Shown: positions 33,701-44,281 of the stretch, in pieces
Layout of the letters: the number at the start of each line of letters is the position of its first letter
How positions within the stretch are numbered: the first letter of the stretch is position 1
Assembly: GCA_949825065.1 (NCBI GenBank)
Contig: OX463849.1
Span: forward strand, 30,864,043 to 30,928,042
DNA: 64,000 bases
From: Odontocerum albicorne
Lineage: Eukaryota; Arthropoda; Insecta; Trichoptera; Odontoceridae
Direction of reading: 5' to 3'
Notes under the pieces: generated by a model
Seen by the model: the letters and a program-made list of their open reading frames with translations, nothing else
The model's database searches: none
Told to the model about the DNA's origin: nothing
Made by a program: the position numbers and the translations under genes

Positions 33701-34183
33701 TAAAAAAAATCCGGTTTCATATTTACAGACCTGATATAAGCACCTAGTCTTTGTTGTGGAATAGGAGTGAGAATTATATTGACAACTAAATAATTTATTT
33801 TAAAATCACGATGTTAAAAAATAATAAAAAGGTGAGAACAGATATAATGAGAGTTTTGAGTATGCAGCAAAAGTTTATATGAATGCCTTTAGACATTTCC
33901 AGCACTGAATGCGTTAATGATTAAAGAAATTGATAAATATTAGTTCAAGTAATTTTCTCTATATTTATTTATAAATATTTTGTTCCAGAATGATAATGAA
34001 AGCAGAGATTTCGGCACTTCTGTGAACAGCAACCAGCTCAAGACATACAAGCCCTACTCGGATTGCAACGCCCCTTCAAGGATGAACCCCCAGCACCTTC
34101 CACTGTTCGGCCAGAGGAGAGAGAACGCTTGTGCTGACGAGCCAAGGCTTCCCTTGGGACCTTCCAGATTTACTAACACGTGA
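21736..34183 (+). CDS. PLK4: Polo-like kinase 4 (SAK), 12 coding exons
   Basis: Serine/threonine kinase that licenses centriole duplication. Exons: 21736-21774, 21853-22127, 23888-24032, 24968-25060, 25379-25522, 26365-26576, 26813-27246, 27620-27807, 29552-29801, 30710-30831, 32121-32327, 33989-34183. All junctions are GT-AG and all phases agree, giving 2304 nt and 767 residues. Seen in the product: glycine loop GKGGFAHVY (22-30), VAIK lysine 44, HRD (137-139), DFG (157-159) and an activation loop with T173 before [16 protein letters not shown] at 284-290 matches the family's Slimb/beta-TrCP phosphodegron, and a KEN motif lies at 442-444. Exons 8-10 encode the cryptic polo box ([40 protein letters not shown]). 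Exons 11-12 are proline- and polar-rich, and I do not recognise the usual third polo box. Length is close to that known for the fly protein. The kinase identity is near certain; exact exon 1 and the 3' end are less so. Confidence 0.95.
22140..22592 (-). mobile_element. LINE C-terminal fragment in PLK4 intron 2
   Basis: Minus-strand copy of the repeat seen best at 63000-63730. The reversed words for RGRPREL-D and a CTAAGATAG(T)TTGCG(CATC) block are readable. Strongly decayed. Confidence 0.5.
22593..22951. mobile_element. pogo/Tigger-type MITE (359 bp)
   Basis: The left end CAGGGGTACCTCGGGTTACG and the right end (inverted) TAGTCAAACCTCGGGTCACG lie between TA dinucleotides. The interior repeats TTCGCGAGCCGAA-like words, with an AT-rich middle and no gene. 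Ends of this style belong to Tigger-like MITEs. Confidence 0.75.
23191..23463 (+). pseudogene. Putative PIF/Harbinger transposase N-terminal fragment
   Basis: Lies in PLK4 intron 2. The pattern [20 protein letters not shown], then [16 protein letters not shown], resembles the WVHPIN...GEF..L..EL..D..KF..Y.RM signature near the start of HARBI1-type proteins. The nuclease domain does not follow. No terminal repeats were found. The frame is open for 90 codons. Confidence 0.45.
23731..23826 (+). repeat. Tandem repeat, 32-bp unit x3
   Basis: TGTTGATGCAGCACTTCACA recurs at 23731, 23763 and 23795 with almost no divergence, inside PLK4 intron 2 just before exon 3. Confidence 0.9.
24077..24140 (+). 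repeat. tRNA-headed SINE, head fragment
   Basis: GTGGCCTAGTTGGTAAAACA matches the A-box region of the family in PLK4 intron 3. The B box is degraded. Confidence 0.55.
25620..26285 (-). mobile_element. LINE C-terminal fragment in PLK4 intron 5
   Basis: Minus-strand copy of the RTE-like tail family. Readable reversed words include the GTCTTTCTTCATTCATTCGT block and CATTGTCACCCCATGTATT. A second repeat (25816-26040) is inserted within it. Confidence 0.55.
25816..26040 (-). repeat. Second tRNA-headed SINE family (SINE-B)
   Basis: Shares GGGCCTCGTAGTCGAGGATC and CACACC(A)AAGTGAGA words with the copy at 36505-36935. On the minus strand its head reads GGCCACCCGGTAACACACTA, an A-box-like start. Confidence 0.55.
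28047..28517 (-). pseudogene. RTE-like LINE reverse transcriptase C-terminal fragment
   Basis: A 156-codon open frame in PLK4 intron 8, opposite to the gene. It encodes [59 protein letters not shown] and [10 protein letters not shown]. This is the thumb/C-terminal region of endonuclease-reverse transcriptases of RTE type. No catalytic YADD is present. Confidence 0.8.
28925..29290 (-). mobile_element. LINE C-terminal fragment in PLK4 intron 8
   Basis: A further minus-strand copy of the RTE-like tail. It starts with the reversed CTCTGCCTACGCTGATAGG block and contains GTCTTTCTTCATTCATTCGT. Confidence 0.55.
29825..29905 (+). repeat. Degenerate SINE-like segment
   Basis: GGTTTGATTCCCGACTG looks like a B box and is followed by CTGGTTTTACTTTCAGAC. 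The same pair occurs at 31023-31115, so the two are probably copies of one tRNA-headed SINE subfamily. It directly follows PLK4 exon 9. Confidence 0.4.
31023..31115 (+). repeat. SINE-like segment in PLK4 intron 10
   Basis: GCCGGCAGTGTAGCCTTACG provides an A-box-like start and GAAGTTTGATTCCTGGCGG the B box. ACTGGTTTTACTTGTAGAC follows, as in the copy near 29880. Confidence 0.5.
31343..31946 (+). mobile_element. CR1-like LINE, 3' portion in PLK4 intron 10
   Basis: A third copy of the family at 1517-2960, here on the plus strand. The ORF end encodes [20 protein letters not shown] and [19 protein letters not shown] with a frameshift. The 3' UTR ends TTGCCACCTGGCAATAAACC, a spacer, then GAAGTGTTAAATAAATGG. 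This last part is what the SINEs share. Confidence 0.85.
32484..33734 (+). mobile_element. Mos1-like (mauritiana-type) mariner in PLK4 intron 11
   Basis: Near-complete 1251-bp element flanked by TA. Inverted ends: CAGGTCTGTAAATTTGAAAC on the left, CAGGTCTGTAAATATGAAAC on the right. The length matches full mariners (about 1.3 kb). Confidence 0.92.
32657..33658 (+). pseudogene. Mos1-like mariner transposase, inactivated
   Basis: Starts [20 protein letters not shown], then shifts frame near 32713 into [28 protein letters not shown] lies before the catalytic domain. First catalytic D in IVTGDKK, second in [11 protein letters not shown], third in [17 protein letters not shown], which is the mariner D34D spacing. 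In-frame stops lie at 33069 (TAA) and about 33216 (TGA in place of the first Trp of WWDQ), with another after GDKK. A late frameshift precedes the terminal [17 protein letters not shown]. No active protein is expected. Confidence 0.9.
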
Positions 34184-36322
34184 CGTACACTAGCTGTACT
34201 TAACAATATATTTTACCTGTTATCCATGACTGATTACTGTTATGTTTCAAATAACCAAAGATTTGAAATATTATCTTAAGGAAATACTTGTATGCAAGGA
34301 GAAAAGAATTTTTGGTATTTCAAAATAGATATATGTGGTGCTATATTTTCTAAATTGAATTTAGAACCGTAATATTTGTGCTATTTAATTTTTGCGAGAA
34401 AAGTCGAATGGTTTGAAGAAACATTGCTTAATGGCTAATTTGTCTCCTTTATTTCTTTTGTCTTCTCCGCCTTCCTTATCATACAATGCATTCTTCTTAT
34501 TTCTTATTGTCTTCAAGTGTTTTACCAATTTTTCACTACACCTTCATTTTTGGTGTTCTTAGAAATGCCTTCTTCATTCATGTGGTATGTGTTCTGATTT
34601 CAATGACATGTCGTTACAAGTCTAATGTTTGTCCCTTTCTTTATTTTCTGTTGCCATGTACTTATTTTTCCATATTCTATAGTTGAGGCATCCAGATATT
34701 GCAGAAGCTTCATCTGACTTTTGGATTATCAACATCTGCTGGAGCACTAGAGCTAAATAATTGGTTTCATTAGAATCATCCTTTCTTGCCAGTTTGGCCA
34801 AACATTTCAGGATTAGAACCAGAGACATGGCTAGGTTTTGGTAGCTAGGTTTACGAAATATGCGTTTTTTTAAATTAATAGTAAAATTTATTTCGGGACT
34901 TAGAAAATGGCGATAAATATGAATTATCATTCTTCTGATTAAATTACTTCTACTGTATAGTTTTTTTCTTCGATTGTACTAAGTTGAATTATTTTGTGTG
35001 AATTTATTTAATTTAGTCAAAGTATTAAAACTTGGAATACAGAACCTAAACAGTGCCGAGTGCACCAATGGGGGGGGATCCTAGACTGCTTAGCTGCCAG
35101 TGCCTTGCTATGCTACTGATCGGAACTTCAAAAAACTGACATTGTAAAAAGTCTGATGAGCCATCTGCAAAATATGAAAAAGCATCACAATTGAAGAGCT
35201 GATAGTCTTCTATGTTTTCCTGTGTGATGTGGATGTATTTAGAGAATTGGAGAGGCAAATGATTTATATATTTGAGATATAGTGCTGCCGGCGTGTGCTG
35301 TTTGTTTTATGATGGCTGTGTGCGTTAATTCTTTAATCTTAGTGGAATTGCAAGCTTCGAGGCCGAGTCACAGTTGCAGGTATCAGGTTGCAAGAAGGAG
35401 CACCAACCAAATAAGAGTGATTAGAAGTTTTGCAATTGAATCCTTACAGGGCGGTATTGGGTTTACTCTAGATAGAGATGTTTTGTTGAAATAAAATAAG
35501 AAAAAAAACTACATGTTGACATCAATGATGGTCCAGATGATAGGATTTAATAGCTTGACGTTAGTTCTCCAACAAACTTTTTCCTCAAAGATCCATTCTA
35601 AAAATCTTAAATGTGGGGTTAAAAACTTTTGGCAGTAATCCCAAAGCATATTTATATTATATAATTCGATATTTCAAATAAGACAAAAAACTGTTTTGTG
35701 GATTGAATATTTCTTGCACATACATAGTAAGGGCCAAAAGTACCTGGGCCATGGATTTTAAGGTGAAAAAAATCATATAACCAATTTTACCTATCAATAT
35801 AATCTCCCTTTCTTCAAATATATTTCCTAGAATAATGAATTACACATTCGATATCGCTACAAAAATATTTTGATTTTTTGTCACGGAACTGCGGAAATCA
35901 CTTGTTTATCATTAGTAAAAAAGAAACAACATAAGTGAGATTTCAATTTTGAAAATAAAAAATATATTTCGGAACCAAGCAGTATCCACGCTCTCCGTGA
36001 CCGATTCCTTCGGCATTTCCCACCTCTACTTACCATTGCCCGCTTTGTTTCTCTCTTTGAAGTCAATGAGTAGAATTCTCGGACCATATTTTTTTTGGCA
36101 TTGTGTCATCTTTGTTTGTTTGGCCATAATGATCAGGATATCACCACTCCATTAAATAGGATCATCATAAAATACTGTAGTTGCATACCTCTTAACAACT
36201 AACTCCAATACTTCTTATTCTCCTTCGAATAGAGTCAAAAGTTCACTAGAACATTCCATGTGTCGTTTTTGGACAGCACTCAAGAGTTTAAATATCCATC
36301 TTGCACTCATCTTATTCATATA
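34184..36322. other. PLK4 3' flank and gene-poor spacer
   Basis: The 3' UTR of PLK4 should begin here, but no well-placed AATAAA stands out close to the stop codon. The rest is AT-rich. GGGCCAAAAGTACCTGGGCC at about 35729 resembles a Tc1/mariner end word at 43824-43845 but has no mate that I found. Confidence 0.4.
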
Positions 36323-36492
36323 AACAACCTCCGTGACCTAATTGGTAAAACACCTGTTTCCCAACCTGGGGGTTTCAGATTCAATCCCCGTTGAGAAAAC
36401 TATTTAAAAAAAATGAACAACTTTTTGGTTGGTAAGAAAAGATTGCCACATGGCAATAAGCCCGCCAGGTTGTACTGTATACAACAAAAGTG
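36323..36492 (+). repeat. tRNA-headed SINE with LINE-like tail
   Basis: AACAACCTCCGTGACCTAAT, TGGTAAAACACC and CAGATTCAATCCC form the head. TTTGGTTGGTAAGAAAAGA, TTGCCACATGGCAATAAGCC and CGCCAGGTTGTACTGTATAC form the tail. Confidence 0.85.
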
Positions 36493-36504
36493 TAATACAA
36501 TATC

Positions 36505-36935
36505 TCACGTCGTTGCTGAGCCTCATAGTGAGGATCCTCTCGCCATTCCAATGACATCTAGTTAAAAAATCAAAGTTCTGCCATGGAGTTTGTTTCTTTC
36601 TACCTTTCTCCTCTTTAAGTGAGTAAGCTATTGCACACCAGCAAACTCACCGGCCACACCGCTATATTGGATTTAATGGCACACTGAAGTGAGATGATCG
36701 GAACACAATGGCATGTTTTTTTCCTTTTTGTTTTTGAAAAAATAGATATGACCGAAGTCTTGGGTATCCTTATAACCCCGAATACAAGACGGAAAAAATG
36801 CTTGTTATTCGAGGGGAGTAGCATAGCCCGGGGCTCGAACCGACAACCGTCCACACGGAAGTCCAGTGCATTACCTTGTGGCCATGCGCCTCGCAATATC
36901 ACACGTACTACTAAAGGGATAGGTACCAAATTTTA
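36505..36935 (-). repeat. SINE-B copies
   Basis: The first half matches 25816-26040. The second half, read on the minus strand, has GCGCATGGCCACAAGGTAAT as A box and GTCGGTTCGAGCCCCGGGCT as B box, so at least one tRNA-headed unit lies at about 36760-36895. A related fragment is at 48341-48450. Confidence 0.6.
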
Positions 36936-37255
36936 CCTGAAGCATAATGAGACAAGAGTGAGAAGTTAACTGGTGTGGTGTGTGTGTTCTAACTCGGTCA
37001 GGTTGGAAACATTTTTCCCCTTGCTACATATACATATATTGCTCAATACAATATAATAATTTGTTCTTTTAAGTGATCAAAGTCCTAGACGTAGGTTGTA
37101 CTACAGTTGCCTCTTCGAATCAGTCAATTGAAGAAGTCTTTTCTTTTGGTTATTATACTTTTTATTCAATTAAACGTATAATTAAAGTGCCTTTAATTCA
37201 TCGGTAATGTAAATAAATTGTTTTTAAATCAAAATAAATTATCCTAAATTCAATA

Positions 37256-37508
37256 TATCGTCGCCGATACTGCAGGAACACGTATCTAGGATTGCACAAT
37301 TTTGGAGGAGGCAAAAACGATTTTTCTGCAAAAATATAATAAAATAAAAACGTCACTTGGTATTGCAGTTACGAATAAATGCGTTCCGCATTGAAAATAA
37401 ATATATGTGTTAATGCAAAAATGTGTCGATACAAGAGATGACAAAAAATAAAAATAGTTACTTATACCAAAAAGTCGCTATACGTGTTCCTGCAATATCG
37501 GCGACAAT
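37256..37508. mobile_element. MITE (~250 bp) with ~28-bp inverted ends
   Basis: TCGCCGATACTGCAGGAACA on the left is mirrored by TGTTCCTGCAATATCGGCGA-type sequence (about 37485-37503) on the right. The interior is AT-rich and non-coding. The superfamily is not clear. Confidence 0.75.
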
Positions 37509-37520
37509 ATGTTTATTATA

Positions 37521-38289
37521 TTGGATGTACAAATTAGTTCGGTCCGTTTTTTTGTGTTCAAAAATGCATTTATTTCTAAACAAAATGAATCAACAGACCA
37601 ATTAAAGTATTGTCCATCGCTGGCTACTACTTTTTCCCATCTCTCAGGCAATTTTCGAATTCCATCTCGAAAAAATGACTCATCTTTTGAGGTGATCCAA
37701 GTTTGGAGCCAATTTTCGGTTTCTACGAAAGAAGTGAACCAGTGACCTACCAAATCGTGCTGCATCCTTCGGAACAACCAGTAATCAGAAGGAGCAATGT
37801 CCGGGGAATACGGCGGGTGCGGTAAAACATCCCATTTGAGCATTTCCAAATATTTTTTACGACTTGCGACATGAGGCCGAGCGTTGTCATGAAGAAGAAT
37901 AACTTTATCATGTCTGCTCGCATTCCGGCCGTTTTTCTCGCAATGCGCGGCTCAAACGAATTAATTGTAGCCGATACCGATCGCCCATAATGGAATCGCC
38001 AGGTTTCAGCACCTCATAGTAAACAACGCCCCTTTGGTCCCACCAGATACAGAGCATGATCTTCGAACCATATATGTTCGGTTTTGGTGTTGATGTTGAG
38101 GTCGATGGCAACGATTGACCGGGCTTAGCGTAGTATTTTTTCTTCTTGGGGTTGTCGTAGAATATAAACTGAATATTATTGGCAGATGTCTAACCTCTCT
38201 GAAACAGCCAAAATCGGCTGTCACTATGAACCATTCATAACAGCCAGAGCCATCTTTTGGAAACGGACCGAACTAATTTGTACTCCCAA
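37521..38289 (-). mobile_element. mariner deletion derivative (769 bp)
   Basis: The same family as 52901-54175. Inverted ends contain GTACAAATTAGTTCGGTCCG, flanked by TA on both sides. The minus-strand coding remnant has MLCIWWDQRGVVYYEVLKPG and HPPYSPDIAPSDYWLFRRM. Roughly 500 bp of the N-terminal coding region is missing, joined at an ATAT shared by both breakpoints. Confidence 0.9.
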
Positions 38290-38519
38290 TAATTAAATAA
38301 ATAAATTCCTCAGTATCTAATAATTAAGACGTCTTATAATTTTTATAAGTTTACTTTTGAAAAAAAATTACTTTTTTATAAAAATGTAAAACCAATGATT
38401 TGATGTTTAAATGACCACTATCAAGATATATAAACTTATTTTATTCAGTATTGTATTGACTTTTGTATTACAGTATTGAATTTATTTATTAAAGGTAATA
38501 AAATACCATATTAAAGTTT

Positions 38520-39090
38520 TTCTTTATTAACTTCTTCCATTGATTTGAGTGATAGAAAAGTGCGAAAGGAAAAGTAAATGTGATACATGGGTGAGTAATA
38601 AAAGAGCAGAGCAAGTTTAATTCTGATATTTAGGTGGTATTTCCTCAGATAATGGAAGAGTTAAGAGGGATATCGAAATGATGAAATGTGGACATGGTAA
38701 AAGACTGAAGAGGCAAATAAAGCTGTAGAAAAGCATGCACTTAGAAGAATACATGGGATGACAATGTATGACAAAACAAGGAATCAAGTGATTAGGGATG
38801 AATGTGAACTTAAGGCTGTTGAGTAAAATGAAAAAAAGCACTGAGATGGTTTGTGCATATGAAACGAATGAATGAAGAAAAACTAATAAATATTCAGTGT
38901 AAATGTGAGTGGAATACCAAAGCAAGTATGGTAGGATCAAGTGAATATTTTGAAAGAAGGAAAATAGAAATCATAGAAGTTGTATGAGAAAGTGTATGAA
39001 TGTAAAAGGTGAAATATGTGTTGAGGTAGGAAAGTCTGGCGCTATGTCCTCTGCCTATCCCAACAGGGAAACTGCATGATGGTATGTACT
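38520..39090 (+). mobile_element. RTE-like LINE tail copy
   Basis: Plus-strand copy of the 63000-63730 family. Readable words: GGTGGTATTTCCTCAGATAA, CATATGAAACGAATGAATGA, TCTGGCGCTATGTCCTCTGC and a GTATGTAC end. No open frame remains. Confidence 0.6.
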
Positions 39091-40386
39091 TATTATTTAA
39101 TATTATTTTTATATTTAGAAAGCGGATTTGCATTTATCCAATTGAAAGAAATGCTTTGTATATCTTCTAATTGAAAATAAAAATATTTTTTTACCATTTT
39201 AAGTTATTTTTTTTTATTTGGAACTAATTCATCCAGATTAACAATTCGTTTTATGCATTTTTCCTAGAATCAATTAATCGCATAAAGTGAGGGATACACA
39301 TATAAATAGATAATGTGGCAATTTTTCTTTTTTTGAATCATCTTAATAGAAAATCTGAATAAACAAAATAAAAATTCCAAGTCCTTTTCATTATAAAATT
39401 TATTTTATAGTTAAAGGAAATAAAACATTGTTCAAAATAGCAATTTAAAATATTAAAAAAAGTGTTACCGCAGAGAATACAACCTTCATCAAACCCAAAC
39501 AGGGTACCCAACTAATTACAATTGAATATATTAACAAATTTATTAGTATACGGAATAAAACCAATAAATTGCTTCAAATTTACTTAGTTTTTTCCGTGTT
39601 TTAAAATTCGAGTCGACTAGCGAATTGTTTGCTATAAATCGATTTAAATGCAATAAAGACTTTGCAAACCTGAGAAATATAGTCAAGTAGGTCTACAATA
39701 TTGGGTATTTAAATGCTTTACCAATGCTACATGCCCGTCCGAAGAGCATGAGAAGGACAATCAAAGCCCAACAATTTAAAAGCAAGTTTCAAAATTTTAA
39801 CTATGTAAAGTGATTTTACATTACGATTGAGAAAGAATCACTTTTTTATTTCACATTAGTTAGGCAACCCTGTTTACAAAGCTACCACTGTTTAACACAA
39901 CTTTTTTGAACACATTTGGAAAACATCTCACAACAGTTATAAAAATTTACAATGAATATAAATTTGTACAACATAATCAGAATTTACCTGTAACAAATAG
40001 GTGTAGTACGGGATTTTTTTGTACTAAATATAAAAGCTTTATTTTTTTATTTAAAAAAAGAGGCATTTAATAATTACCACAAAATCAATTCAGATAGACT
40101 AAATATATTTTTAATATTTCTACAAAAAATACATCATTTAATGCAAGATGTGGCAGCAATAACTCACTATTTTAAAAAGTAAATAAAAAAGGCATCATAT
40201 TGATGTTTTGCAAAATTTAATAAAAAAAGTTTATTATTTTTTCGCTTTCTTTTAAAAATCCTATAATTCAAATGCTGGCCTTAATTTTATGTATACGTCT
40301 GAATCCTCATTCTGAAGTTCCGCATTACTCTTCTGGTCATTTCAGAGTGTATTACTCCGATTTCGTATAAAATAGCAGCTTGCAGC

Positions 40387-40653
40387 CTAACAAGAACTGC
40401 AGTTGACCCAGTCACGTTCATTAGATTCCTTTACAACCATCATTTTGTGCAGATGGAACTGAATGTTTGCATGGAAAATTCTCCTCAGACTTCGATCAGA
40501 CATTCCCATAGCGGCAGCATGCTTATGGGCTGAACCTCGTGGTGATTGGATAACGTAATGACATGTCTCACTGATTGGATGTTGTGATGTTCGAACTCTG
40601 TGGTCTCCCAGGTTTATTTTTTTAAGCCGTACCTGTGGTTTTGAAATTTGCAA
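40387..40653 (-). pseudogene. Transposase helix-turn-helix fragment (Tc1/mariner-like)
   Basis: The frame contains SPRGSAHKHAAAMGMSDRSL, then RRIFHANIQFHLHKMMVVKE and RDWVN. This is the second helix-turn-helix of a DUF4817-type Tc1/mariner transposase, where such phrases precede an RDW/RD motif. The catalytic domain is missing. Confidence 0.55.
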
Positions 40654-41292
40654 CTCATAACATTATCTTCTTGTTGAGAACTATAGCGCTTCGACCTAAC
40701 CTGAAATATGTACGAAATAATCGCTACGTTGCATGACTGAATTGGGATTTTTAAAATAAGTTTCAATTACGAACGCACAATGCTCATCACTCGATGTCAT
40801 AAAGGTGACTGAAATGATAAGACATGTGCTACTCAAGGACATACTCTGCTCCACCCCACACCACCAGCACCTGAACAGTGGTGGTGGCAAATCCGGGAGT
40901 TATTTTTGCTGTACCTGTTTCGTCGCCTTGTTTTTAGTATTAATTTTATTGATTAGTGTACTGTACAAATTTAATTTCATTGTAGCCTTTATAAGACTGA
41001 TTTGTCTTGTAACAAATACAAACACCCATTTATCATAGAAACAAAATTTAAAAAATTGACATTTCTTTCATTATTATGCGGAGAGAGAAATAAATGAATT
41101 TCTTAAATTCAAAAACTAATTAATACTAAACATAAATTAACTGAACAGTAATTAACTGTACAGTAATTAAACCTTATCACAGAGTCAAATACATAATATT
41201 TGTAAAAAAAATTGTGCAAAGTGTGATGATTAATCTCCATCTAAAAAAGATAATGCAATGCATAAATCAGGGGAATCCACTTAAAAACTAAA

Positions 41293-41378
41293 CTATGCTT
41301 TTGTGATATAATGTGATGTAACATAAAATAATGAATGCTTTTGTGATATGTGATGTAACATAAAATAATGAATGAACT
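41293..41378 (+). repeat. Tandem duplication (~43 bp x2)
   Basis: ATGCTTTTGTGATAT and TGTGATGTAACATAAAATAA occur twice in succession with a small indel between copies. Confidence 0.8.
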
Positions 41379-43260
41379 TATTGGGTAAAATGATATGTTT
41401 TATAAAACATTTGTCCATATATTTGTATTTGCATGTAATAATATATTTTAAGAATTGAGGCATAAATTTTGAGCCATTTTTACCAATTAGATTCAGAGCC
41501 CTCTGAGCAATATATATGATATATAATCTTCAATACACCTAAAATACTTGAAATAAGCAAACAATACTTGCTTAAATACTAATTATAAGAAAGCTCTCTG
41601 CTGAACTATTAATTTAACAAGGATTTCATAAATCTTAGTTAGATCTGGTGTGCAATACGAGCAACGAGATAAATAGAAGGGTACTTATTGTTGGCAGACA
41701 AATCAACTTGAAGTTATGCCCACTCTTTAGAAATAAAAACCATCCTCATAAAGCCAGTCCTTATGTGCCCTGCAGAAAGTTAGATACTTTGGTGTAAAGT
41801 GAAACACTTATTGTGTATGGATCATTACTGAAACTTAACTTTGGATTAAACTTAAGTACTAAATATGTAAATCTTTTGTTCAAATTATAAAATTTCTCAC
41901 TAAAAGCTTAACCCTTATTAATAGGTATATATTAAAAGACCCGGAGGTTTTTTGTGGAAAGTATTGTACGTTTAAATGTTAAAAAAATTATTTATAAACC
42001 TACACTAATAAAAAATCACAGGTGACAAATACAAAACCGATCGGCGCTACAACATTTTAGTATAGCGAAGCCATACCAATAGATTGGCACATTCTTACTA
42101 TAAGAGTCAAAAAGAATATTGCATCAAAACTCACGCATGAATTAAGGATGCAATCTAGAAATACGTCCCAAAGGTGGAAAGACAATGTGAAGTCTGAATG
42201 TTCCTGACTGGCATATTAGTGCTTAGAATAATTGGAGCCTGGGACTGCATCGTGTAGTCAACCTTAGATAATGATCTGTACCTTACATTGGTACATCTTC
42301 AAACCCTTTGCGTATTCACGTTTAGTGTCGTCAAATGTTTTGCTGCATTCAAAGTTTTTTGCTGGAGTACTAGCAACTTACTAGGTTGAATTCCAGTCTG
42401 GGATGTGTTCATAATATTTAAAGATTTTGATCAATCGTATTTATCATACTGAATAGGACTTTTTTTGTCCCCCATAATAGCATAGGTGATGGTGATGTGA
42501 AGGAACTGAACTTAACTGCTAATAAATTCAATCAACTTTGCAAAACCTGCATTTTACTTGTAAACATAGATATGTGAAATCCTTGTATGTAATAAAAAAT
42601 TGCATCTCAAAAAAAATACATGCAATTGAATGCCTCAAAATGAATAAATAAAGATCCATTAGTCAACAAATGCAACACTGCAATTAAACAAATATAAATG
42701 TTGTTTACAACTAACATAAGCAACATGCATAATAACTAATTCCAAGTACTACAGTACGCTTCGTACCCTTAACACTAAATAATATTTACGCTAAATATAT
42801 GCTTTGTCACAGAGACTTGGAGTGGCAATCCAACAAAGTGTGAATTTTTAAGTGGAAATTAGTGCCTTATAGTATAAAATCAGTCTGCATTAATAAAGGT
42901 AAGATTTACCCAATATTAATCTTTGAATGAACACTTAATCATTGACACTCGTCAAATAATGGAGCATGACTTTGTTCTCTCCACAAATACATTGGGAGAT
43001 TGTTAAAATAGTATACAAAATAAATTGACCAAAACCTCACTAGTGTTGAGTTCAACAGAGAAAACAAAATATAACACAAAAAAAATTAAAAAAAGATCAG
43101 ACCAAAATCACTAGCAATTGATTCAAGACTACCACACCATTTATTTTAATAAACATTGTAATCGCGAGAAAAGAATGCGACACAGTACTGGGAATTTGTC
43201 AAGACCTGATCCACAACAGGGAACCTGAGAATGAGACGTCTTGAAAAGCTGACTATTTAA

Positions 43261-43501
43261 CCCCGAGAGATCGGCGCACTGCTATAGCAGTGGAAGAAAT
43301 TTGTTCTACCCTTGTATTCTAAATGAATATCATTCATTTAGAATACAAGGGTGCATATTCTAAAATATATTTATGTTGTAAAAATATATATTTTTTGTTT
43401 TTTTGTTGTTTAAAATAAATTTTTATCACGAACGTCCGAATCGTAAATATATCTCGGCACTAGATAGACAATTATATTTTTTTCTCGTAGCACTCTCAGG
43501 G
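43261..43501. mobile_element. piggyBac-type MITE (241 bp)
   Basis: Flanked by TTAA at 43257-43260 and 43502-43505. The ends begin CCCCGAGAG on the left and, inverted, CCCTGAGAG on the right. A TTAA duplication plus CCY-starting inverted ends is the piggyBac signature. The interior has two palindromes and no gene. Confidence 0.75.
43308..43352. repeat. Perfect 21-bp inverted repeat with 3-nt loop
   Basis: ACCCTTGTATTCTAAATGAA(T), then ATC, then the exact reverse complement. It lies inside the piggyBac-type MITE. A second, 16-bp perfect palindrome (CACTGCTATAGCAGTG) is at 43277-43292. Confidence 0.9.
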
Positions 43502-43512
43502 TTAAACAAATA

Positions 43513-43575
43513 TAGGTATCAACGGGAATCAAACCAGCAGCCCCCTGGTTAGAATAAAGGTGTCTTATCTATGGC
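43513..43575 (-). repeat. tRNA-headed SINE, head fragment
   Basis: On the minus strand, GCTGGTTTGATTCCCGTTGA is a B box preceded by a degraded head. It lies immediately outside the piggyBac-type MITE. Confidence 0.5.
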
Positions 43576-43825
43576 ATTGTTAAGTAAACATGTTCCATTT
43601 TCCAATTTGGCATTAAAAATGCTGTTGGGCTTCGATTATTTTTTGTAAATAATTTTTGTTATACAAAAGATGTTAATAAAATGCTTACTCTTAAAATTTA
43701 TCACTTTCTCTGCTGAACTATAAAAACGTTACATGCACTTATTTATTATTTTATTTATTATTCATATATTTTTTTTCACTTTAGAAATGCATTCAGTTAA
43801 TTAATGAAGAAAGATATATATGTAA

Positions 43826-44190
43826 GGTCCAAAAGTTCCCGGACCGAGGGTATAAAAAGGTGATAAAACAAAAATTTATTTCAGTACATTTTTTAGAATG
43901 ATGGAATACATTTTTCAATACCACTGAAAAAATACTTTGAAGTGTCAGGAGTAATTGCTTCAGCTGATCTACCTTGACGAGGATTATCTTCGATTGATTC
44001 TCTGCTTAAACTAAACTGTTTAGCCCAATCTTTCACTATGGAATATAACAGAGAAGATCTTCCATACATAACATCTAAATGTCATTTAATTTCTGGCAGG
44101 TTTTTCCAAGAAAAACTCGAAAACCAGGCGATATTCAATTTTTAACAATTTAGAATATAACAAAACAACGTGTCTTCAATCAGATCTAGT
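43826..44190 (-). mobile_element. Tc1/mariner-like remnant with long terminal arm
   Basis: The minus strand encodes DWAKQFSLSRESIEDNPRQG, then RSAEAITPDT, typical of a mariner-type helix-turn-helix. The 5' end has GCGATATTCAATTTTTAACA-type sequence shared with both arms of the element at 15634-16858. The other end reads GGTCCAAAAGTTCCCGGACC. The catalytic domain is absent. Confidence 0.65.
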
Positions 44191-44281
44191 CAAAATACTC
44201 GCAGAGATGCGAATAATGTGGCCAACTTGGTATCTGTCCAACACTGACATTCAGACTGGAAACAAAAAAAATTGGCTTTTT

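Larger units (their letters stand above)
39091..43260. other. Gene-poor AT-rich spacer
   Basis: No host gene is visible over 4 kb. Contents I can name are a transposase fragment (40387-40653) and a small duplication (41293-41378). Part of this may be the 3' UTR of the M6 gene, which ends at 46583, but I see nothing to fix its end. Confidence 0.4.

Noticed and set aside
40696..41038. Short hydrophobic frames on both strands
   Set aside because: Hydrophobic runs arise easily in T-rich DNA. No start context, splice sites or family match were seen.
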